DNA of 64,000 nt from Agrobacterium sp. a22-2 (GTDB lineage: Bacteria; Pseudomonadota; Alphaproteobacteria; Rhizobiales; Rhizobiaceae), in assembly GCF_012276985.1 (NCBI RefSeq), contig NZ_JAAXMM010000003.1:248001-312000 (forward strand), in the 5' to 3' direction. The notes below the pieces were generated by a model that saw only the letters and a list, made by a program, of their open reading frames with translations, did no database searches and was not told the origin of the DNA. Positions 8,375-18,102 of this stretch are shown here, piece by piece. A program made the translations under genes and the position numbers. Each line of letters starts with the position of its first letter. Position 1 is the first letter of the stretch.

Positions 8375-9403
8375 ATGAAGGAACTTTCCGCAAGCGAGTT
8401 GGGGCGGCGTGTCCTGCATCTGCTCGTCAGCCTCTTCATCCTGCTCTGCGTCACCTTCGTGATCGGCCGGGTTCTCCCCGTCGACCCCGTGGGCGCCGTG
8501 GTCGGCGAGCTTGCCGACCCGGCTGCCTACGAGGCGATGCGGGTGCGGCTCGGGCTGGACCTGCCGCTCTACCAGCAGTTCTTCATCTATCTGGGCGGCC
8601 TGTTCCGAGGCGACTTCGGCACGGCCATCCTGACCGGCAATCCGGTGTCACAGGATCTGGCGCAAGCCTTTCCCGCGACGCTGGAGCTGGCGACGCTGGC
8701 TGTGCTGATCTCGACCTTTCTCGGCGTGCCACTGGGGCTGGCCGCAGCGCTGTTCCGCGACACGTTCATCGACAAGTTCGCCCGCGTCATCTCGCTGGTC
8801 GGCCATTCGATCCCGGTCTTCTGGTTCGGCATCGTCGGGTTGGTGATCTTCTACGCCGCGCTCAACTGGGTCGGCGGCCCCGGCCGGGTCGATGTCTTCT
8901 ATGAGGGGCTCATCCCGCCGGTCACCGGTCTCCTGCTGGTCGACAGCCTGATCGAGGGTGACACGGAGGTCTTCTGGAACGCCCTGTCGCATATCATCCT
9001 GCCGGCCTTTATCCTGGCCTATTCGGCCATGGCCTATATCACCCGCATGACCCGCAGTTTCACCCTGGAGCAGCTCAGCCAGGACTATGTGATTGCCGCC
9101 CGCGCCAAGGGCGTCGGTCCGGCGCGCACCGTCATCAGCCACGTGCTGCCCAATATCGCCGTGCAATTGATTACTGTTCTGGCCATTTCCTATGGCAATC
9201 TTCTCGAAGGTGCGGTGGTGACGGAAATCGTCTTTTCCTGGCCCGGTATCGGCCAGTACATGACCAATGCGCTGATGATCGGCGACATGAACGCCATTCT
9301 GGCGGCCACGATCATCGTCGGGTTCATCTTCATGGCGCTCAATTTTCTGGCCGACATCGCCTATGCGGTCCTTGATCCACGCACGAGGGAGGCTGCCCGA
9401 TGA
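8375..9403 (+). CDS. ABC transporter permease, DppB type
   Basis: A 342-residue inner-membrane permease with about six transmembrane helices. The N-terminal helix ends in FVIGRVLPVDPVG, followed by the DppB extracytoplasmic loop. The EAA loop, IAARAKGVGPARTVISHVLPN, contacts an ATPase subunit. The sequence closes with the usual ADIAYAVLDPRTR. The gene starts 18 bases after the binding-protein gene and overlaps the next permease gene by 4 bases (ATGA), so translational coupling is expected. Confidence 0.92.
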   Translation: MKELSASELGRRVLHLLVSLFILLCVTFVIGRVLPVDPVGAVVGELADPAAYEAMRVRLGLDLPLYQQFFIYLGGLFRGDFGTAILTGNPVSQDLAQAFPATLELATLAVLISTFLGVPLGLAAALFRDTFIDKFARVISLVGHSIPVFWFGIVGLVIFYAALNWVGGPGRVDVFYEGLIPPVTGLLLVDSLIEGDTEVFWNALSHIILPAFILAYSAMAYITRMTRSFTLEQLSQDYVIAARAKGVGPARTVISHVLPNIAVQLITVLAISYGNLLEGAVVTEIVFSWPGIGQYMTNALMIGDMNAILAATIIVGFIFMALNFLADIAYAVLDPRTREAAR

Positions 9404-10302
9404 GCCAGGTACTCGACCAGACCGCCACCGTGCGGCCGCCCGGCATCGCGAGCCGGATCACCTCCTCGCTCGGCCGAACCATCAGCAAGCTGGGCCATGA
9501 GCCGCTCGGCATGGCCGGTTTCATCGTGCTGGCGGTGCTGATCACCGTGGCGATTCTCGCGCCGGCGATAGCTCCTTACGATCCGGCCATCCAGAGCCTT
9601 GAAAACGCCCTGCAGCCGCCGAGCCTTGCGCATCTGGCGGGAACCGACGAATTCGGCCGCGATATTTTTAGCCGTCTTGTCTACGGCACGCGGATCACCA
9701 TCCAGACGGTGCTGTCGATTTCGCTCATCGTCGGGCCGATCGGCCTTTTGATCGGCATCGTCGCCGGCTTCTTCGGCGGGCGCACCGATGCTATCCTGAT
9801 GCGGGCCACCGACATCGTGCTGTCCTTTCCGTCGCTGATCCTGGCGCTGTCGCTGGCGGCTGCTCTCGGCGCCGGCCTCAACACCGCCATCATCGCGATC
9901 TCGCTGACGGCCTGGCCGCCGATCGCGCGCCTTGCCCGTGCCGAAGCGCTGGTGGTGCGCAATGCCGACTATGTCGCGGCCGCTCGCCTTTATGGGGCAT
10001 CGCCCCTGCGCATCCTGATCCTCTACATCGCGCCGATGTGCATTCCCTCCGTCATCGTGCGCCTGACGCTGAACATGGCGGGCATTATCCTGACCGCGGC
10101 CTCCCTCGGTTTTCTCGGTCTCGGGGCCCAGCCGCCGGCGCCGGAATGGGGCGCGATGATCTCCAGCGGGCGCAAGTTTATGCTCGATTACTGGTGGGTC
10201 GCCGTAATGCCCGGTATCGCAATTCTCCTGACGAGCATCGCCTTCAATATTGTCGGCGATACGCTGCGCGACCTTCTGGATCCCCGCCATGCCCGGTCCT
10301 GA
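9400..10302 (+). CDS. ABC transporter permease, DppC type
   Basis: A 300-residue permease partner. The N-terminal cytoplasmic segment is followed by the first membrane helix (about 37-60). The DppC hallmark HLAGTDEFGRDIFSRLVYG comes next, then the EAA loop YVAAARLYGASPLRILILYI and the GFLGLGAQPPAPEWG motif before the last helix. It overlaps the upstream permease by 4 bases and the downstream ATPase gene by 14 bases, consistent with a tightly coupled operon. Confidence 0.92.
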   Translation: MSQVLDQTATVRPPGIASRITSSLGRTISKLGHEPLGMAGFIVLAVLITVAILAPAIAPYDPAIQSLENALQPPSLAHLAGTDEFGRDIFSRLVYGTRITIQTVLSISLIVGPIGLLIGIVAGFFGGRTDAILMRATDIVLSFPSLILALSLAAALGAGLNTAIIAISLTAWPPIARLARAEALVVRNADYVAAARLYGASPLRILILYIAPMCIPSVIVRLTLNMAGIILTAASLGFLGLGAQPPAPEWGAMISSGRKFMLDYWWVAVMPGIAILLTSIAFNIVGDTLRDLLDPRHARS

Positions 10303-11140
10303 TTTCAGCAACATCCTGTCAATCCGCGACCTCAACGTGCGGTTCGGACAGAATTCCATTCCGGCGGTCTCGAATGTCAGCTTCGATCTCGGCCGCGAGC
10401 GCATCGGCATCGTCGGCGAATCCGGGTCCGGCAAGTCGACGACGGGTCGGGCGATCATGCGGCTTCTGCCGCCGAGCGCCTCCGTGACGGCATCGGCGCT
10501 GGATTTCTGCGGCGAGCCGCTGCTCGACAAGACCGAGCGCCAGATGGGCGGATTGCGCGGCAAGGATATCGCGCTGATCATGCAGGATCCGCGCTATTCG
10601 CTGAACCCGGTGCTGAACATCGGCAAGCAGATCGCGGAGGCCGCCAAGCTGCATCTCGGCCTGTCGAAGAAGCCGGCACTGGAGGCAGCGCGCGCCATGC
10701 TCGAGCGGGTGCGGATCGCCGAACCGGACAGGGTGATGAAGCTCTATCCGCATCAGATTTCCGGCGGCATGGGCCAGCGGGTGATGATCGCCATGATGCT
10801 GCTGGCCAAGCCGAAGCTGGTAATCGCCGACGAGCCGACCTCGGCGCTTGATGTCAGCGTTCGCAAGGATGTCCTGGTCCTGCTCGATGAACTGGTGCGG
10901 GAGAACAATTCCGGCCTGATCCTGATCAGCCACGATATCCGCATGGTGGCCGCCTTCTGTGAACGCATTCTGGTGATGTATGCGGGGCGGGTCGTGGAGA
11001 CGTTGTCCAAGCTTGAAGAGGCGCAGCATCCCTATACGCGCGGCCTGATCGCCGCCCTTCCCGATCCGCGCCATCCGGTCGACCGCCTGAAGGTGCTGGA
11101 CCGGGAAAGCCTCAACAAAGCCGCGGAGATTGCTCGATGA
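10289..11140 (+). CDS. ABC transporter ATPase, DppD type
   Basis: A 284-residue nucleotide-binding subunit. Walker A is GESGSGKST, the signature reads ISGGMGQRV (the usual second Gln-Arg pair is altered to Gly-Gln), Walker B is LVIADEPTSALD and the switch His is in LISHDIRMV. The C-terminal HPYTRGLIAALPDP motif marks the oligopeptide-transporter family, but the extension is shorter than in typical DppD (about 330 residues). The ATG at 10289 is preferred because it gives the family N-terminus, within the last 14 bases of the permease gene. It forms a heterodimer with the next gene product. Confidence 0.9.
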   Translation: MPGPDFSNILSIRDLNVRFGQNSIPAVSNVSFDLGRERIGIVGESGSGKSTTGRAIMRLLPPSASVTASALDFCGEPLLDKTERQMGGLRGKDIALIMQDPRYSLNPVLNIGKQIAEAAKLHLGLSKKPALEAARAMLERVRIAEPDRVMKLYPHQISGGMGQRVMIAMMLLAKPKLVIADEPTSALDVSVRKDVLVLLDELVRENNSGLILISHDIRMVAAFCERILVMYAGRVVETLSKLEEAQHPYTRGLIAALPDPRHPVDRLKVLDRESLNKAAEIAR

Positions 11141-11874
11141 TCAAGGTCGATAATCTGGATGTCGTCTACGGCACGAAGGCCAGCCGCAACCACGTGGTCC
11201 GCGGCGTGAATTTCACGGTCGCCAAAGGCGAGACGCTCGGCATTGTCGGCGAATCCGGTTGCGGCAAGTCGACAGTGCTGCGCTCGCTGGCCGGTATCGA
11301 ACAGGGTTGGACAGGAAGCATTTCGCTTGCCGGCAAGCCGATCGGCAAGACTCGTTCGCGCGACGAGCTGATGCTGTCGCAGATGGTGTTTCAGGATCCC
11401 TATGGTTCGCTGCATCCCCGCCACCGCATCGGCACGGCACTGGCCGAACCGATCCGGGCCATGGGACTTGGCGACGGCTGGTCGAAGGTGCCGGCGGCGC
11501 TGCGGCAGGTGGGGTTGCCGGAGGCTTTTGCCACGCGGTTTCCACATGAGCTGTCGGGCGGCCAGCGCCAGCGTGTCGCCATCGCGCGGGCGCTGATCCT
11601 GTCGCCGGAGATCCTGCTTCTAGACGAGCCGACCTCGGCGCTCGACGTGTCCGTGCAGGCGGAAATCCTCAATCTTCTCGCCGATCAGCGTGACGAGCGG
11701 GGCCTGACCTTTGTCCTGGTCAGCCACGATCTCGCCGTCATCGCCCATATGTGCGACCGGGTTCTGGTGATGCAGAACGGCGTGTTTGTCGATGAGATGA
11801 GCAAAGAGGACCTGCGGCTCGGGGCCACCCATTCGGCCTATGCACAGGAGCTGTTCGACGCGAATTTTCTCTGA
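11137..11874 (+). CDS. ABC transporter ATPase, DppF type
   Basis: A 245-residue second ATPase of the same importer. Walker A GESGCGKST, signature LSGGQRQRV, Walker B ILLLDEPTSALD, switch His in LVSHDLAVI. It is shorter than usual DppF because the family C-terminal extension is reduced to AYAQELFDANFL. The start overlaps the previous stop by 4 bases. It ends the operon and is followed by a weak hairpin and then the AraC regulator. Confidence 0.9.
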   Translation: MIKVDNLDVVYGTKASRNHVVRGVNFTVAKGETLGIVGESGCGKSTVLRSLAGIEQGWTGSISLAGKPIGKTRSRDELMLSQMVFQDPYGSLHPRHRIGTALAEPIRAMGLGDGWSKVPAALRQVGLPEAFATRFPHELSGGQRQRVAIARALILSPEILLLDEPTSALDVSVQAEILNLLADQRDERGLTFVLVSHDLAVIAHMCDRVLVMQNGVFVDEMSKEDLRLGATHSAYAQELFDANFL

Positions 11875-11887
11875 TCATCCGAGGAGC

Positions 11888-11907
11888 CGGGCAGGATAAG
11901 TTGCCCG
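11888..11907 (+). terminator. Weak terminator-like hairpin
   Basis: CGGGCA and TGCCCG form a 6-base stem with an 8-base loop, followed by ATTTGT, 13 bases after the last ATPase stop. The stem is short; termination is plausible but weak. Confidence 0.35.
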
Positions 11908-12028
11908 ATTTGTCGAACGTCAATCCGAACCCTCGAAAATATCTTGCCTGATCCTGTCGAAATCAAAATTATGTGATAAGACAGAAAAAGAAATTCCGGC
12001 TAACGATAGCCTGGAATGAGGAGTTTCG

Positions 12029-12985
12029 ATGGAAAGAGTTCTCGCCCAGGGCCAGGATCTCAGTGCGCAGACCGAGGCGATCCGGGCGCGCATTCTGGAT
12101 GTGCTGTCACGTTTGTCGTGGGACGGCATGCTGTTCAAGCATACCATTCCCGGTCTTTCGCTCTATCGTTTGGTGGAGCCGGCCGGTCCGTTTTCCAGCG
12201 TCTATGAGCCCAGCCTCTCGATGATCATCAAGGGAAGCAAGCGCATCAGTGTCGGCGACGAGACGCTTGTCTATGATGAGTCCTGCTTCTTTCTGACGGC
12301 GATCGGATTGCCGATGACCGGCCAGATCTGTGCGGCGAGCGAAGGCGAGCCCTACGTCGCCGCCATGCTGCGGCTTGATCTGGAGAGGTTGCGGCGCCTC
12401 ATCGCCGATTATGACATACAGCCGTCCGATACGCGCGAACGCGACCGCGGCATTGTGGTCGGCGCAGCCACGCCGGAACTGTTCGATGCCTTCCTGCGGC
12501 TGATTTCGCTGGCTGGCACGCCGAATGACATCCCTTTCCTCGCAGGCCATATCCAGAACGAGATCCTGTACCGGCTGCTGTCGGGCGAGCAGGGTGCTCG
12601 CCTGCGACGGTTTGCGCTGGCCGGCACCAACAGCAACCGCGTCGCCAAGGCCGTGGCCTGGCTCAAGGAAAATTATACATTGCCGCTGCGCGTCGAAGAC
12701 CTGGCGGAGATGGCCAATATGGGCGTCTCGACGCTTCACCATCATTTCCGCGCCATGACGGCGATGAGCCCCCTGCAATTCCAGAAGCATCTGCGGCTGC
12801 ACCATGCGCGCGAACTGATGCTGTCGGGGTCGCTGGATGCGGCAAGCGCCTCGCTCCGGGTCGGCTATGAGAGCCCGACGCAGTTCAGCCGGGAATACCG
12901 GCGCATGTTCGGCCATCCTCCCCTGCGCGACATCAGAGCGATCCTGAATTCCGACGAATCCACTCGGCGCGGTTCCGTCGGCTGA
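12029..12985 (+). CDS. AraC-family regulator with AraC_N domain
   Basis: A 318-residue activator. The N-terminal 190 residues resemble the AraC_N cupin-like domain (YEPSLSMIIKGSKRISVGDE, followed by ...CFFLTAIGLPMTG). Residues about 205-305 carry two helix-turn-helix motifs: VEDLAEMANMGVSTLHHHFRA, and the SLRVGYESPTQFSREYRRMFG signature just before the C-terminus. A GAGGAG precedes the ATG. It lies 242 bases upstream of the iorAB-like genes on the same strand, as often seen for AraC_N regulators next to oxidoreductases, so it may control them. The inducer is unknown. Confidence 0.88.
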   Translation: MERVLAQGQDLSAQTEAIRARILDVLSRLSWDGMLFKHTIPGLSLYRLVEPAGPFSSVYEPSLSMIIKGSKRISVGDETLVYDESCFFLTAIGLPMTGQICAASEGEPYVAAMLRLDLERLRRLIADYDIQPSDTRERDRGIVVGAATPELFDAFLRLISLAGTPNDIPFLAGHIQNEILYRLLSGEQGARLRRFALAGTNSNRVAKAVAWLKENYTLPLRVEDLAEMANMGVSTLHHHFRAMTAMSPLQFQKHLRLHHARELMLSGSLDAASASLRVGYESPTQFSREYRRMFGHPPLRDIRAILNSDESTRRGSVG

Positions 12986-13227
12986 CACGCGCTGCGGCCG
13001 GCGACCTGCGTGGAATTGCGTGGCTTGCCAAATGTCAAAAATGGTGCGGATGGACAAAAAGCGACCGGAGCGACAGGATCGAGCAATAATCCGGCAGGAT
13101 CGAATCTACCCGTCTTTGACAGGTTCTTCTAAACTCCCCTGGCAAATGGTGCGCGCCGGCAGGTCTCGAAATCGGTATTTCGGGCCTGTTTGTCATGATC
13201 GCGCGCCACAACGCGAGGAGAACATTC

Positions 13228-13686
13228 ATGGTGAATTTAACGATCAACGGCACTGAACATCAGGTCGAAGCCGACGCCGACATGCCGCTTCTCTGGTTCA
13301 TCCGCGACCTCTTGGGGCTGACCGGAACGAAATTCGGCTGTGGCATGGCGCAATGTGGCGCCTGCACGGTCCATCTCGACGGGGTGGCGGTCCGCTCCTG
13401 CCAGACATTTGTCGGCGACGTCGGCGATGCGAAGATCACGACGATCGAGGGGATTTCCGGCAAGGTGGCCGAAACGCTCCAGACGGTCTGGGCCGATCTC
13501 GATGTGCCGCAATGCGGCTACTGTCAATCCGGTCAGCTCATGTCTGCAACCGAGCTGCTGACCGGCAACCCCAAACCGACCGACGAGGACATCGATGCCG
13601 CAATGGCCGGCAATCTCTGTCGGTGCGCCACCTATCACCGAATCCGTGCGGGGATTCATGAAGCTGCCAAGCGTCTGGAGGCCTGA
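13228..13686 (+). CDS. (2Fe-2S) subunit of molybdenum hydroxylase, IorA type
   Basis: A 152-residue iron-sulfur subunit of the xanthine oxidase family. The plant-type ferredoxin domain holds [12 protein letters not shown] with a further Cys at VRSCQ. The helical domain holds the second cluster ligands in CGYCQSG and [11 protein letters not shown]. The ATG at 13228 has GAGGAG about 9 bases upstream and gives the family N-terminus [11 protein letters not shown]; an upstream start at 13195 is less likely. It passes electrons from the molybdopterin subunit encoded 3 bases downstream. No FAD subunit is nearby, which fits two-subunit IorAB enzymes that donate to a membrane or cytochrome acceptor. 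Confidence 0.92.
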   Translation: MVNLTINGTEHQVEADADMPLLWFIRDLLGLTGTKFGCGMAQCGACTVHLDGVAVRSCQTFVGDVGDAKITTIEGISGKVAETLQTVWADLDVPQCGYCQSGQLMSATELLTGNPKPTDEDIDAAMAGNLCRCATYHRIRAGIHEAAKRLEA

Positions 13687-13689
13687 GCC

Positions 13690-15909
13690 ATGTTACCGAA
13701 GATGATGCAATCTCTCGTTCTTCCCGCGGCACAGGCGCAGGCCTCCCGCCGGCAATTCCTGCTGGGCGCGTTTGCGGCCGGCACGGGGCTCGCAGTCGGC
13801 TTCCGTCTCCTCTCCGCATCGCCGGCCTTGGCCGCCGAGACTGCGGTTGGCGATAGCGGTGCCCATGCCTTCAGCCCCTATCTGACGATCGATGGCGACG
13901 GCAAGGTCACGGTCCTGTCCTCACAGTTCGAAATGGGGCAGGGGTCGTATAACGGTCTGGCAACGCTGGTGGTCGAGGAGCTCGACGCCGACTGGTCCAC
14001 CATCGAGGTGCAGGGTGTGGCCGGCAATGTCAAAGCCTATGGCAACGTTGCCTTCGGCGGCGCTATTCAGGGGACCGGCGGCTCCACGTCGATGGTCACC
14101 TCCTGGGAGCGTTATCGCCAGGCGGGTGCTGCTGCGCGCGCCATGCTGGTGTCGGCCGCTGCCGCCGAATGGGGTGTTCCTGCTGCGGAAATCACCGTTG
14201 AAAACGGCATTCTGACCCATGCCTCCGGCAAGAGTGGCGGCTTTGGCCTGTTTGCGGCCAAGGCTGCGACCCTGCCGGCGCCGACCGACGTGACCCTCAA
14301 ACAGCCGAGTGAGTGGAAGCGCATCGGCAAGCCGGATCAGAAGCGTTTCGACAGCGCCCGCAAGGCCAATGGCACCGAGCAGTACACGATCGATGTCAAG
14401 CTTCCCGGCATGCTGACGGCGGTGATGATCCACCCGCCGTTGTTCGGCGCCAAGGTGAAGTCCTTCGATGCGACGGCTGCCCGGGCCGTCAAGGGCGTTG
14501 TCGACGTCGTCGAGACGCCGCGCGGCGTGGCAGTGGTCGCCGAACACATGTGGGCGGCGATCAAGGGCCGGGAAACCGTCACGGTGGAATGGGACGACAC
14601 GGCGGCCGAAAAGCGTGGCACGCCTGAACTCATGGCGCTGTATCGTGATCTTGCGGCCAAGGCGCCCGTTGCCATTGCCCGCAAGGACGGCGACGTCGAC
14701 GCCGGCTTCTCCGCCGCCGCCAAGGTGATCGACGCGAGCTTCGAGTTTCCGTATCTGGCGCATTCGGCGATGGAACCACTCAACGCCGTGGCGCGCAAGA
14801 ACGAAGACGGGACGCTGGAAATCTGGGGTGGCCATCAGTTCCCGGATGTCTATCAGGCCCTGAGCAGCCAGATCGCCGATGTCACGCCCGACAAGGTGCA
14901 TCTGCATGTCATGAAGACCGGCGGCAGCTTTGGCCGGCGTGCGGTGTTCGACGGTGATGTGGTGGTCGAGGCGGTCTATGTCGCCAAGGCCATCGGCTAC
15001 CGGGCGCCCGTCAAGGTGCAATGGACCCGCGAGGACGACATGCGGGCCGGCCGCTATCGCCCGGCCTATGTGCATACCCTGAAGGCCGGGCTCGATGGCG
15101 AGGGCAAACTCGTGGCCTGGCAAAACCATGTGGTCGGCCAGTCCATCATGGCGAAGACCGCCTTTGACGGCATGGTCAAGAACGGCGTCGACCCGACCTC
15201 GGTCGAAGGGGCGAACAACCTGCCTTACGCCATTCCCAACCAGACCGTCGGCCTGACGACCACCGACGTCGGCGTTCCGGTTCTGTGGTGGCGTTCTGTC
15301 GGCTCGACCCATACGGCCTTTGCGGCGGAAGTCTTCATGGACGAAGTCGCCGAGGCGGCGGGCCGCGATCCGGTCGAATTCCGCCTCTCGATGCTGGAGC
15401 CGGAATCGCGCCATGCGGTCGTCCTCAAGCTTGCTGCCGAAAAGGCAGAGTGGACCAAACCTCTGGCGCAAGGACGGTTCCGCGGCGTGGCCGTGGCAGA
15501 GAGCTTCGGCACCGTGGTGGCGCAGATTGCCGAGGTCTCGACCGACGGCAAGGGCGGCATCAAGGTCGAACGCGTCGTGGCAGCGGTCGATTGCGGACTG
15601 GCAATCAATCCGGACCAGGTCCGCGCCCAGGTCGAGGGTGGCATCGGCTTCGGACTGGGAGCCATCCTCGGCGAAGAGATCACGCTGACCGATGGCCAGG
15701 TCGACCAGGGCAACTTCGATGCCTATACGCCGCTTCGCATCGACGCCATGCCGGTGGTCGAGGTGCATATCCTCGCCTCGGCCAATGCGCCGTCGGGTAT
15801 CGGCGAACCAGGTGTTCCGCCGATCGGACCGGCGGTTGCCAATGCCATCTACAAGGCGCTCGGCAAGCGCATCCGCGTCATGCCCTTTGCAAAATCGCTG
15901 AACGCGTAA
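13690..15909 (+). CDS. Molybdopterin-binding subunit of hydroxylase, IorB type
   Basis: A 739-residue large subunit related to isoquinoline 1-oxidoreductase beta and aldehyde oxidases. The N-terminus holds a twin-arginine-type signal ([14 protein letters not shown] then an Ala-rich core ending near ALAAE), so the folded complex is probably exported to the periplasm. Family motifs are [25 protein letters not shown] for the cofactor, [11 protein letters not shown], and the catalytic Glu region [11 protein letters not shown]. It would hydroxylate an N-heterocycle or oxidise an aldehyde with water as oxygen donor. The exact substrate cannot be read from sequence. A strong terminator follows at 15922. 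Confidence 0.92.
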   Translation: MLPKMMQSLVLPAAQAQASRRQFLLGAFAAGTGLAVGFRLLSASPALAAETAVGDSGAHAFSPYLTIDGDGKVTVLSSQFEMGQGSYNGLATLVVEELDADWSTIEVQGVAGNVKAYGNVAFGGAIQGTGGSTSMVTSWERYRQAGAAARAMLVSAAAAEWGVPAAEITVENGILTHASGKSGGFGLFAAKAATLPAPTDVTLKQPSEWKRIGKPDQKRFDSARKANGTEQYTIDVKLPGMLTAVMIHPPLFGAKVKSFDATAARAVKGVVDVVETPRGVAVVAEHMWAAIKGRETVTVEWDDTAAEKRGTPELMALYRDLAAKAPVAIARKDGDVDAGFSAAAKVIDASFEFPYLAHSAMEPLNAVARKNEDGTLEIWGGHQFPDVYQALSSQIADVTPDKVHLHVMKTGGSFGRRAVFDGDVVVEAVYVAKAIGYRAPVKVQWTREDDMRAGRYRPAYVHTLKAGLDGEGKLVAWQNHVVGQSIMAKTAFDGMVKNGVDPTSVEGANNLPYAIPNQTVGLTTTDVGVPVLWWRSVGSTHTAFAAEVFMDEVAEAAGRDPVEFRLSMLEPESRHAVVLKLAAEKAEWTKPLAQGRFRGVAVAESFGTVVAQIAEVSTDGKGGIKVERVVAAVDCGLAINPDQVRAQVEGGIGFGLGAILGEEITLTDGQVDQGNFDAYTPLRIDAMPVVEVHILASANAPSGIGEPGVPPIGPAVANAIYKALGKRIRVMPFAKSLNA

Positions 15910-15921
15910 CGGTCGCATACG

Positions 15922-15949
15922 ATCCCCGGCTGCACCTGCAGCCGGGGAT
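15922..15949. terminator. Strong bidirectional terminator hairpin
   Basis: ATCCCCGGCTGC and GCAGCCGGGGAT form a perfect 12-base stem with a 4-base loop between the convergent iorB-like gene and the dehydrogenase gene at 15977. It probably ends both transcripts. Confidence 0.8.
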
Positions 15950-15976
15950 TATGCCAATTGAAGGGTCACCGGGAGT

Positions 15977-16987
15977 TCACACGTCCAGGATGGCCTTGAT
16001 CACGCCCGTCTCCGGACGGGACCATTCGGAAAACAGCGACACGCCGTCTTCCAGCCGTCCGTGATGGGTGTTGAGCGCACGGGTCGGCACCTTGCCCGCT
16101 TCCATCTGGCGCACCACTTCGGCAAAATCGTCCGGCTGTGCGTTGCGGCTGGCAAAAAGCGTGATCTCGCGCTTGTGGAATTCCGGGTCGGAGAAGGTGA
16201 TATCCTGACGGACCACCGACAACAGCACGTAGCGAGCACCGTGGTTCAGGAAATTGAAGCCGCGCTGCATCGGGATGGCATTGCCCGTCGCGTCGATGAC
16301 CACGTCGTACCAGTCTCCGCCGGTCTGCCGTTCGGCCTCCGCCTCGGCCTGGTCGTTGGCAATCAGGATCGTATCGGCGCCGAGCCTCTCGACGGCAAAG
16401 GTCAGCCGGTCCTGGCGGGTGTCCATCACGGTCACATGGGCGCCGCGCGCCTTGGCAAAGATGATGGCCGACATGCCGATCGGGCCGGAGCCGGTGACGA
16501 GCACGCGGTCCTTTGCCCCGATATTGCCGCGCTTGACGCCGTGGGCGCCGATCGCCAGAAACTCGATCATCGCCGCATCTTCCAGGGCAATGCCGCCGGT
16601 CGGCACGACGTTCTGTTCGGGCACGCAGAGGTATTCGGCCATGCCGCCGTCGCAATGGACGCCGAGCACGCGAATATTGCGGCAGGCATTGGTCAGCCCC
16701 TTGCTGCAGGCCTGGCAGGTGCCGCAGGACAGATAGGGTACGATGTAGACCGGCTCGCCCTGTCTCAGCCGGCTGCCCTCCGGCGCCTGCTCGACCGTGC
16801 CGGACAGTTCATGGCCCATGACGCGCGGATATTCGAGGAAGGGATGTTTGCCGGCGAAAATGTGGAAGTCGGTGCCGCAAATACCGACATGGCGGATGCG
16901 CACCAGCACTTCGTTTGGCGCAGGAACGGGTTCCGGCCGGGAGACGAGCGAAAGGCGACCGGGTTCGTTGCAAATCAGCGCTTTCAT
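15977..16987 (-). CDS. Zn-dependent sugar-acid dehydrogenase (L-galactonate/L-gulonate type)
   Basis: A 336-residue medium-chain dehydrogenase. Catalytic zinc ligands are in VGICGTDFH and GHELSG, and the structural zinc site is CGTCQACSKGLTNAC. The nucleotide fold begins at VLVTGSGPIG, with an acidic VMDTRQ end suggesting NAD rather than NADP. It resembles the L-galactonate/L-gulonate 5-dehydrogenase branch found with uronate genes. It is the last gene of an eight-gene operon and overlaps the upstream reductase gene by 4 bases. In that context it would oxidise a hexonate at C5 to tagaturonate or fructuronate. The precise stereochemistry is inference. Confidence 0.8.
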   Translation of the reverse strand: MKALICNEPGRLSLVSRPEPVPAPNEVLVRIRHVGICGTDFHIFAGKHPFLEYPRVMGHELSGTVEQAPEGSRLRQGEPVYIVPYLSCGTCQACSKGLTNACRNIRVLGVHCDGGMAEYLCVPEQNVVPTGGIALEDAAMIEFLAIGAHGVKRGNIGAKDRVLVTGSGPIGMSAIIFAKARGAHVTVMDTRQDRLTFAVERLGADTILIANDQAEAEAERQTGGDWYDVVIDATGNAIPMQRGFNFLNHGARYVLLSVVRQDITFSDPEFHKREITLFASRNAQPDDFAEVVRQMEAGKVPTRALNTHHGRLEDGVSLFSEWSRPETGVIKAILDV

Positions 16988-18102
16988 GGGATCTTCCTGT
17001 TGATCTTGGAGGCAATGGATTCGAGCACGGGTGCCGGCGTTCCTGCCCAGTCGAGGAAGGCGGCGATGCGTCGTTCCACCTTGAGGGCATGATTGCCGGC
17101 GATATCGGCGATGCGGTGGTCGAGATAGGGATTGAGGAAACGGCTCATCGTCGTTTCCACATAGGCCGAGGCCTGGTCGCCCATGCCGCGTGCGGCAAAT
17201 CCCGGCAGAACCTCGTCGCGGTAGACCGCATCAAGCCGGGCGCAGATGGCGGGATCGGCGAGAATGACCTTGACCGTTTCGCCGGGCGGGCGGCCTTCGC
17301 CTTGCCAGATGTCGGCCAGCACGCTGTGGCCGAGATTGAGGATGTGCAGCTTCAGCCGTTCGAAAGGTTCGAGATCGTCGGCCAGCACGATTGACGGATG
17401 GCGGCAGGGCAGGGTCAGTCCCGGCGTTTTCTCGATGGCCCAGAGCGCGTAGGGCTCGGCAATCGCGCCGGCCGGCTCCAGCGGTTCGGAGACGATCCGG
17501 TCGACCAGCGTATTGGCGAAGATTACCTTGTCGTCGAGCCAGCGCAGGAAGGCCGGGCTGGCGCCGGCTTGGCCGGCCAAATCCTGAACCACGCCCTTGA
17601 GGACCGGTCCGTTGCGGTTGATCAACTCGCAGGGCAGGATCGTCAACGGTGTGCCACCCGCCTCGAAACGGGCGTGCAGCAATTGCGCGAGCTTGCCGGG
17701 AAAAGACGGCAGCGGCGTCTCAGAGCCAAGGCCGGCTGTTGCTTCGCCGGGGCCGACCGCATAGCCGGAATCGCCCGTATTGGAGATCACGAACGTTGCC
17801 TCGTCGGCGAAAAGACGGACGATTTCCGCCCAGTCGCTTGATGTCGACAGGCCGCGGGAGACACTTTTGACAGAGATATGACGCTCGACCGGCGCGCCGT
17901 TTTCAAGGCCGCGAATGATGACGGGATAACCCTCCGGGTCTGAAAATGCGGCCAGTCGACCTGCCCGCTCCGCCGAGCCGGAGGTCTGGATGATGGTGAT
18001 CGGGGCCACATCCTGGCCGGCCTCGCGGGCCTCGTGCAGGAAGAGGTCGGCATGGGCCTGCAGAAACCGGCTGGTGCCGAACTGGAGGATAAGTCCTGGC
18101 AT
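16984..18102 (-). CDS. Fructuronate/tagaturonate reductase (UxuB/UxaB family)
   Basis: A 372-residue polyol-specific long-chain dehydrogenase. The N-terminus MPGLILQFGTSRFLQAH is the NAD-binding glycine-rich entry, ISNTGDSGYAVG follows, CELINRNG and the KLHILNLGHSVLADI stretch contain the Lys-Asn-His catalytic set. It is shorter than E. coli UxuB or UxaB (about 480). The ATG at 18102 overlaps the uxuA stop by one base (TGATG); open frame upstream is antisense-like and ignored. With uxuA immediately upstream, fructuronate to D-mannonate (EC 1.1.1.57) is favoured, but tagaturonate reduction cannot be excluded. Confidence 0.82.
   Translation of the reverse strand: MPGLILQFGTSRFLQAHADLFLHEAREAGQDVAPITIIQTSGSAERAGRLAAFSDPEGYPVIIRGLENGAPVERHISVKSVSRGLSTSSDWAEIVRLFADEATFVISNTGDSGYAVGPGEATAGLGSETPLPSFPGKLAQLLHARFEAGGTPLTILPCELINRNGPVLKGVVQDLAGQAGASPAFLRWLDDKVIFANTLVDRIVSEPLEPAGAIAEPYALWAIEKTPGLTLPCRHPSIVLADDLEPFERLKLHILNLGHSVLADIWQGEGRPPGETVKVILADPAICARLDAVYRDEVLPGFAARGMGDQASAYVETTMSRFLNPYLDHRIADIAGNHALKVERRIAAFLDWAGTPAPVLESIASKINRKIP

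Noticed and set aside
13921..15918. Long open frame (over 600 codons) on the minus strand opposite the iorB-like gene
   Set aside because: It is a GC-driven antisense frame; the plus strand encodes a complete family protein with conserved motifs, and the antisense product is His/Arg/Asp-rich without recognisable domains.
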